Origin: Larkinella soli
GTDB lineage: Bacteria; Bacteroidota; Bacteroidia; Cytophagales; Spirosomataceae
Assembly: GCF_003703975.1 (NCBI RefSeq)
Contig: NZ_QTJY01000019.1
Coordinates: 59,006-123,005, forward strand
Direction: 5' to 3'
DNA: 64,000 bases
The notes under the pieces are model-generated. The model was not told the origin of the DNA. It ran no database searches and saw only the letters and a program-made list of their open reading frames with translations. Shown in pieces: positions 59,199 to 64,000 of the stretch; the stretch's first letter is position 1; every line of letters begins with the position of its first letter. The position numbers and the translations under genes are program-made.

Positions 59199-60348
59199 AC
59201 ACCTTGATGATGATTTTCCGGGAATACATCCAAAGCAGAATCCCGACCCAGATCAGGACGAAAGTCAGCGCCCCGGCCAGTGAAGCGGTGTAGGGGCTGT
59301 CGAAATACGGCACGAAAAACGTTTGGTACATCCACTCTTTCGCACCCACCTCCTCTCCGCCGGGCATCGGCACCCGGATGAGGTTCAGGATGCGCGGGAT
59401 CAGCCCCGACAGGAAGAAAACCGTGATGGCGTTGACGCCGAACGCCACGAAGGGCCGCGCCCAGCGCCGGTAGCCCTGCACGTCGACGAGCCAGTAGGCG
59501 AGGGCCAGAAACTCCATCGCCAGCCCGGCCGTCAGCAGCACGAAGGAGCTGGTCCAGAGGGATTTGTTGATCGGGAAAAAACCGTTCCAGACGTAGGAGC
59601 CGACCGCGAGCAGAAACCCGGCCACAAACAGCCGGGCCACCTTTTCGGCCTCGGGGCGCGGGCTGCGCAGCAGCGTTCCGGCCAGCACGCCGATCAGCCC
59701 CGAGGCCACGGCAGGCACCGTACTCAGGAGCCCTTCCGGGTCCCAGACTTTGGCCGAAGCCCACAGATGGCCGCTCAGCAGCGTCCGGTCGAGCCAGGCA
59801 CCGAGGTTGGTTTCCGGCTCCAGACTGGGGGCACCTACGCCCGGGACCGGCACGAGCGTCATCAGCAGCCAGTAACCGATCAGCAGCGCGGCCGTGATGC
59901 GGATCTGGGTCCGGGTATCGGTATACAGATAAATCAGGGCCGAAGCCAGGTACACCAGCGCAATCCGCTGAAGAACTCCGGGGATGCGGACGGTGGCGAA
60001 ATTAAAGTGCGGAAACAGGTTCAGAAACAGCCCCAGCGCGAACAGCGTCAGGCTCCGCCGGACAATCTTTGCCGTCACGTTCCTCCCGGCCGAACTCCCG
60101 TCTTTCCGGAGGGCATACGAGATCGACACCCCGACGATGAACAGAAAGAAGGGAAAGATCAGGTCGGTGGGTGTCCAGCCGTGCCATTTGGCGTGCAGCA
60201 GCGGAGCGTAAACGTGCCCCCAGTCACCCGGATTGTTCACCAGAATCATGGCCGCCACCGTAACGCCCCGAAACACGTCGAGGGACAGCAGCCGGGCGGT
60301 GCCCTTCGCTTTGGGGGATTCGGTGCGGGCCGGAACGGTTTTTTGCAT
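59197..60348 (-). CDS. HGSNAT-like membrane acetyltransferase (DUF5009)
   Basis: The 383-residue protein has about ten membrane helices. It opens with RLLSLDVFRGVTVAAMILVN, then PTDLIFPFFLFIVGVSISYA, the DUF5009/heparan-alpha-glucosaminide N-acetyltransferase pattern, with the conserved His in LLHAKWHGWTPTDL. In animals this enzyme acetylates terminal glucosamine of heparan after N-sulfatase action. In Bacteroidota it occurs with amino-sugar genes; here NagB is directly upstream on the same strand, although separated by a terminator. Confidence 0.88.
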   Translation of the reverse strand: MQKTVPARTESPKAKGTARLLSLDVFRGVTVAAMILVNNPGDWGHVYAPLLHAKWHGWTPTDLIFPFFLFIVGVSISYALRKDGSSAGRNVTAKIVRRSLTLFALGLFLNLFPHFNFATVRIPGVLQRIALVYLASALIYLYTDTRTQIRITAALLIGYWLLMTLVPVPGVGAPSLEPETNLGAWLDRTLLSGHLWASAKVWDPEGLLSTVPAVASGLIGVLAGTLLRSPRPEAEKVARLFVAGFLLAVGSYVWNGFFPINKSLWTSSFVLLTAGLAMEFLALAYWLVDVQGYRRWARPFVAFGVNAITVFFLSGLIPRILNLIRVPMPGGEEVGAKEWMYQTFFVPYFDSPYTASLAGALTFVLIWVGILLWMYSRKIIIKV

Positions 60349-60412
60349 CGGACGGAACAGAAGAGAAGCCTAAAGCTATAAAAACCGGCCCGGAACGGCA
60401 AGAAGCAAAGAA

Positions 60413-60447
60413 AAGCCGCCGGGGTGTCGCATCCCGGCGGCTTTTCC
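60413..60447 (-). terminator. Terminator after the nagB fusion gene
   Basis: GCCGCCGGG (60417-60425) pairs with CCCGGCGGC (60435-60443), with A-rich and T-rich flanks. On the minus strand TTTTCTTT follows. It lies between the nagB stop (60474) and the HGSNAT-like start (60348), so the two are likely separate transcripts. Confidence 0.87.
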
Positions 60448-60473
60448 CGTATGGAAAACCGGTTTGATCCGGA

Positions 60474-62432
60474 TCAGAACTTCCAGCGAACGAAGGCTTC
60501 CATGGCCTCGTACTCGGCCAGACCCAGGCTGTTGTACAGTTCGGCCGTGCCCCGGTTGCGTTCCTCGGCCCGCTGCCAGAATTCCCGGCCGTCGGTTCCC
60601 TGGTAAACCACCCCGTCTTTCTGCGACTGGTGTTTGAAGATGCCAAGGCGTTTGCGCATCACCTGATCCGGCGACATCGGTACCGCCATCTCGATCTCGT
60701 GAATGTCCCACTCGGCCCAGGCGCCCCGGTAGAGCCATACCCAGCAGTCTTTCATGAAATCGCGGTCTTTCAGCCGGCGAACGGCCTCCATGACGGCGTC
60801 GAGGCAAACTTTGTGCGTTCCGTGCGGGTCGGCGAGGTCGCCGGCTGCATAAATCTGGTGCGGTTTGATCTTCTCGATGACGTCCATCACCACCTGAATG
60901 TCTTCCTCACCCAGCGGTTTCTTTTCCACCTTCCCGGTTTCGTAGAACGGCATGTTCAGGAAGTGGGCGTTTTCGACGGGGATACCGACAAACCGGCAGG
61001 TGGCCTTAGCTTCCCCTTTCCGGATCAGCCCCTTGACGTACCGCACCTCTTCCGTATCCATTTCGCTGTCTTTCTTCTCGCGCAGGAAGTCGGCCGCGTC
61101 GCGGAAAATCCGGGTGGCTTCCGGGCTGTCGATGCCGAACTTCTCGTTGAAATCCACCACGTAATCCGCAAACCGCAGGGCTTCGTCGTCGGCCACGGCA
61201 ATGTTACCGGAGGTCTGGTAGCCCACATGGACCTCGTGGCCCTGGTCGTGGAGCCGCTGGAAGGTCCCCCCCATCGAGATGATGTCGTCGTCGGGGTGGG
61301 GGCTGAAGATCAGGCAGCGTTTGCTCGCCGGCAGCGCCCGCTCGGGACGGTTGGTGTCGGAGGCATTCGGCTTACCGCCCGGCCAGCCCGTAATCGTATG
61401 CTGTAACTGGTTGAAAACGTCGATGTTCAGGTCGTAGGCCTGACCCACCTGCGCCAGCAGGTCGCTCATCCCGTTGTCGTTATAATCCTTGTTGGTCAGT
61501 TTCAGGATGGGTTTACCGAGCGTCCGCGACAGCGAGGTAACCGCCTTCTTGATCATGCTGTTGTTCCACTCGACGGCATCGACCAGCCACGGCGACCGCA
61601 TCCGGGTCAGTTCGTGGGCCGCCGCCGTGTCGATGACGAACAGCGTGTTGGGGTGCGTCTGCAGATAGGAAGCCGGCACCTGCTCGGTCACGGTTCCTTC
61701 GACGGCGGCACGGATCACCGGCGCCTTGCGTTCCCCCCAGGCCAGCAGCACCACTCGCCGGGCGTTCAGGATGGTGGAAACACCCATCGTAATAGCTTTC
61801 TTGGGTACTTTCGCCAGCCCGCCGAAATCCATGGAGGCAGCCGCACGCGTCGAGTGGTCGAGCATCATCAGACGGGTGTGCGAGTTGATCAGCGAACCCG
61901 GTTCGTTGAAACCGATGTGCCCATTACCCCCGATGCCGAGCAGCTGGAAGTCCAGCCCGCCGTAGGAAGCGACCTTCTCCTCGTAGGCCCGGCAGAAATC
62001 CGCCACCCGGTCGTAGGGGATCGTTCCGTCGGGAAGGAAATAGTTGCCTTCCGGAATGTCGACGTGGTCGAACAGCTGCTCCTTCATGAACCGGACGTAA
62101 CTCTGCAGCGAGTCCGGTTCCATCGGGTAATATTCGTCGAGGTTGAAGGTGACTACGTTCTGAAAACTCAGGCCGTCGGACCGGTGCAGCCGGATCAGTT
62201 CGGCGTATACCGTCTTCGGAGATGATCCGGTGGCCAGCCCCAGAACACAAAGTTTGCCCTCCTTTTGCTTTTCGCGGATCAGGTCGGCAATTTCGTGAGC
62301 CACCGCCCGGGAAGCGTCCTTGGCGTCGGCGTAGATGTGCGTCGGTATTTTTTCGTACGTAATGGCCGACTGAACCGGCTCACCTGGTTTGCGCCCCGAC
62401 TGGCTTTCGAGAAGGGAAGGTTCCGAAATCAT
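60474..62432 (-). CDS. nagB: Glucosamine-6-phosphate deaminase fused to a PIG-L-like domain
   Basis: The 652-residue protein has two parts. Residues about 30-290 are NagB: VLGLATGSSPKTVYAEL, VTFNLDEYYPM (catalytic Asp) and LGIGGNGHIGFNEP. It turns glucosamine-6-P into fructose-6-P and ammonia. Residues about 375-640 are a PIG-L-type zinc hydrolase: CLIFSPHPDDDIISMGGTF, with the metal His-Pro-x-Asp-Asp motif, then AAGDLADPHGTHKVC. PIG-L enzymes deacetylate N-acetylglucosaminyl groups, so the fusion may remove the acetyl group first. Such fusions are frequent in Bacteroidota. The start at 62432 is an ATG. Confidence 0.91.
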   Translation of the reverse strand: MISEPSLLESQSGRKPGEPVQSAITYEKIPTHIYADAKDASRAVAHEIADLIREKQKEGKLCVLGLATGSSPKTVYAELIRLHRSDGLSFQNVVTFNLDEYYPMEPDSLQSYVRFMKEQLFDHVDIPEGNYFLPDGTIPYDRVADFCRAYEEKVASYGGLDFQLLGIGGNGHIGFNEPGSLINSHTRLMMLDHSTRAAASMDFGGLAKVPKKAITMGVSTILNARRVVLLAWGERKAPVIRAAVEGTVTEQVPASYLQTHPNTLFVIDTAAAHELTRMRSPWLVDAVEWNNSMIKKAVTSLSRTLGKPILKLTNKDYNDNGMSDLLAQVGQAYDLNIDVFNQLQHTITGWPGGKPNASDTNRPERALPASKRCLIFSPHPDDDIISMGGTFQRLHDQGHEVHVGYQTSGNIAVADDEALRFADYVVDFNEKFGIDSPEATRIFRDAADFLREKKDSEMDTEEVRYVKGLIRKGEAKATCRFVGIPVENAHFLNMPFYETGKVEKKPLGEEDIQVVMDVIEKIKPHQIYAAGDLADPHGTHKVCLDAVMEAVRRLKDRDFMKDCWVWLYRGAWAEWDIHEIEMAVPMSPDQVMRKRLGIFKHQSQKDGVVYQGTDGREFWQRAEERNRGTAELYNSLGLAEYEAMEAFVRWKF

Positions 62433-62724
62433 AAGGATTGGTAAGAGTATGATGCGTGCGGTGCCGCAAAATTCGGCATACTTGTCCGGAACACCAATAC
62501 GTATTTTAAAATATTTTAAAAATTTAAAAACCGGCCTTCAGCGTACGGCGGGATGCAACGCCGTACCCCGTTTCGTCCTATTTCATCATAATTTATACAA
62601 ATCTCAAAAAAACGGTCAATTTTATCGGCGTCGTAATTTTCTTTTTTACCGGTTCGGGCTACTCGCTGCTGTTTTCACCCTCCGGTATTTTGGTTATTTT
62701 GGCTCCATAACCGGTTTTTCGACC
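62433..62724. other. AT-rich intergenic region between nagB and the S66 gene
   Basis: This 292-bp divergent gap has no gene that I can support. It holds an AT-rich block (62500-62530), GAATTTTG near 62470 on the minus strand as a weak -7 for nagB, and TTATTTTG near 62692 on the plus strand as a weak -7 for the S66 gene. I saw no clear riboswitch. Confidence 0.5.
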
Positions 62725-63756
62725 ATGCCTTCCCGCCGAACCTTCCTGAAATCGTTGCCGGCCGCTGCCGCGACGGCCGCTGTCGTTCCCGCCCTCCCTT
62801 CGCCGACGCCCCCGCTCAAGCCACCCCGCCTGAAAACCGGCGACACCATCGCCCTCGTCGGGCCGGCCGCACCCGCCTTCAATCGGGAAGAGGTGCAGAT
62901 CAGCGTGGAATCACTTCAGGCACTGGGGTTTAAGGTAAAAATCGGCCGGCACGTCTTCGACCGCTACGGCTATCTGGCCGGAACCGACGCCGACCGGGCC
63001 GCCGACCTGAACGAGATGTTTGCCGATCGGAACGTCCAGGCCGTCATGGCCATGCACGGGGGCTGGGGATGCGCGCGCCTGCTGCCCCTGCTCGACTATG
63101 CCGCCATCCGAAGAAATCCGAAAATCCTGGTCGGGTACAGCGATATTACGGCGTTGCTGCTGGGCATCCACGCCCAGACCGGACTCGTGACGATGCATGG
63201 GCCGGTCGGGTCGGCCACCTGGAACCCCTTCACGGTCAATTATCTGCGGCAGTTGCTGATCGACGGGCAGGCCGTTCTGATGGAAAACCCGCGCGACAAG
63301 GGCGACCTGCTCGTCCAGGTGGAGGACCGGGTCAGTACGCTGCATCCGGGAAAGGCCCGGGGCCGGCTGCTGGGCGGCAATCTGACGGTCCTGAGCCATC
63401 TGATGGGATCGAAATACCTGCCCGACTGGCGGGGCAGCCTGCTGTTTCTGGAAGACGTCCGGGAGGATATTTACCGGATGGACCGGATGATTACCCAGCT
63501 CAAACTGGCGGGCGTTCTTGATCAGATCAGCGGGTTCATATTCGGGAAATGCACGAACTGCGACCCCGGCGGCAGTTACGGCTCTCTCACCCTGGAGGAC
63601 GTTTTCCGGGACCATATTCTTCCGCTGAAAAAACCCGCCTACGCCGGGGCCATGATCGGCCACATCACCCACAAATTTACGGTTCCGCTGGGTGTGGAGG
63701 CCGAAATGGACGCCGAAGCCGGCACCATCCGGCTGCTGGAACCAGCCGTGGTCTGA
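62725..63756 (+). CDS. S66 family peptidase (LD-carboxypeptidase-like) with Tat-like leader
   Basis: The 343-residue protein has a leader with two arginines (PSRRTFLKSLPAAAATAAVV), so it is likely exported folded. The S66 core follows: GDTIALVGPAAPAFN, MAMHGGWGCARLLPLLD, and nucleophile Ser139 (LVGYSDITALL). The Glu is in LFLEDVREDIYRMDRM and the His in MIGHITHKFTVPLG. LdcA-type enzymes trim L,D-bonds of cell-wall tetrapeptides, usually in the cytosol; the exported form is less usual. It starts at 62725; an extension to 62389 is not conserved. Confidence 0.89.
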   Translation: MPSRRTFLKSLPAAAATAAVVPALPSPTPPLKPPRLKTGDTIALVGPAAPAFNREEVQISVESLQALGFKVKIGRHVFDRYGYLAGTDADRAADLNEMFADRNVQAVMAMHGGWGCARLLPLLDYAAIRRNPKILVGYSDITALLLGIHAQTGLVTMHGPVGSATWNPFTVNYLRQLLIDGQAVLMENPRDKGDLLVQVEDRVSTLHPGKARGRLLGGNLTVLSHLMGSKYLPDWRGSLLFLEDVREDIYRMDRMITQLKLAGVLDQISGFIFGKCTNCDPGGSYGSLTLEDVFRDHILPLKKPAYAGAMIGHITHKFTVPLGVEAEMDAEAGTIRLLEPAVV

Positions 63757-63883
63757 ATAAAAAAACCGTCGGCCGGTAGTTCGCCTTCGAATTTTTTATA
63801 AATTTTGTATTCCAGTCGATTACATGGTTTCGGCATCGACTCATTATAAGGTGTCGAAAGCATCATAACCCTGAATCCTGACC

Positions 63884-64000
63884 ATGAAACTTCAACTCAT
63901 AGCGGTCGGCGGGCTGACCGTGGTGGTTGCATTGCTCCTTTCTTCCTTTTTCGGTGTCTTTGAGGAAAAGGTGGACTTCAATACGCAGGTCAAACCCCTT
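63884..64000 (+). CDS. Start of a PSCyt1/DUF1549-like cytochrome protein (cut by window end)
   Basis: Thirty-nine residues are visible: a membrane or signal segment (LIAVGGLTVVVALLLSSFFG) and then FEEKVDFNTQVKPL. This junction is the usual start of planctomycete-type cytochrome c (PSCyt1) domains, often followed by DUF1549/DUF1553. The haem motif should lie just after the window end. The gene is not complete here. Confidence 0.6.
   Translation, partial: MKLQLIAVGGLTVVVALLLSSFFGVFEEKVDFNTQVKPL

Noticed and set aside
58942..59207. Two short open frames (75 and 66 codons) in the structured block
   Set aside because: They lie on opposite strands over strong hairpins, lack homology and start signals, and look random.
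1..64000. CRISPR arrays, prophage, transposase or integrase genes
   Set aside because: I saw no regularly spaced repeats and no open frame with such domains on either strand.

Overview
The window is a chromosomal segment of a GC-rich member of the Bacteroidota, most likely of the Cytophagales (Spirosoma/Larkinella-like group). The evidence is a gliding-motility ABC component (GldG), a protein with a type B T9SS sorting tail, a SusC/SusD pair, imelysin and DUF4856 lipoproteins, a LytTR two-component pair, and promoters of the Bacteroidota form (TAnnTTTG at -7, here often TACCTTTG, TATCTTTG or TACYTTCG). I saw no rRNA, tRNA, CRISPR array, transposase, phage or plasmid genes. The genus is inference.

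Layout. 1-5.5 kb: gldG (its 3' end lies outside the window), a DUF4833 protein, an O-methyltransferase, a tandem-thioredoxin protein and an unknown secreted protein. 5.8-12.0 kb: an iron-type operon (DUF4856 lipoprotein, imelysin lipoprotein, HTTM membrane protein, TonB-dependent receptor) with a terminator-like hairpin inside it. 12.0-16.3 kb: GH125 mannosidase, a divergent PhyH dioxygenase/AraC pair, and an AT-rich HEPN/MNT toxin-antitoxin pair. 16.4-20.1 kb: ABC exporter, then an NrtR-like Nudix regulator divergent from a Tat-exported sugar-phosphate isomerase-like protein, with a palindrome between them. 20.1-27.4 kb: a PHP plus PLC/GDPD-like fusion, an amidase lipoprotein, SusD and SusC. 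27.7-33.1 kb: cold-shock protein, T9SS cargo, GT39-like glycosyltransferase, winged-helix protein, DinB protein. 33.2-37.5 kb: arylamine N-acetyltransferase, XRE regulator, PIN toxin-antitoxin pair, GH43, and an AraC/SDR cassette with a direct-repeat operator candidate. 37.5-46.3 kb: secreted GATase-like protein, SnoaL-like protein, ankyrin protein, PspC protein, and a FUSC/hydrolase/membrane-protein cluster. 46.3-55.4 kb: S8 peptidase, gamma-glutamyltransferase, TPR histidine kinase with LytTR regulator, GH16 and DUF72. 55.1-64 kb: DUF2442 with a broken DUF4160 gene, SGSH-like sulfatase, VOC protein, O-antigen-ligase-like protein, HGSNAT-like acetyltransferase, a NagB-PIG-L fusion, an S66 peptidase with a Tat-like leader, and the start of a cytochrome-type PSCyt1 gene.

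How the parts may work together. The 5.8-12 kb operon reads as one outer-membrane-to-periplasm iron or haem acquisition unit. SusC, SusD and the amidase suggest uptake of peptidoglycan-like fragments. The sulfatase, HGSNAT-like enzyme and NagB fusion match steps of N-sulfated glucosamine (heparan-type) degradation and amino-sugar entry into glycolysis, although they are not one transcript. GH125, GH43 and GH16 add capacity for mannan/N-glycan, arabinan/xylan and beta-glucan breakdown. Three short AT-rich islets (about 15.6-16.3, 34.5-35.2 and 55.15-55.7 kb) carry toxin-antitoxin-type pairs and look acquired.

No obviously new multi-gene system stands out. The least explained items are a 105-bp double-hairpin repeat present twice, a hairpin-rich gene-free block ending in a plus-strand terminator at about 59.0-59.2 kb, and the 21-bp-spaced direct repeats upstream of the SDR gene.
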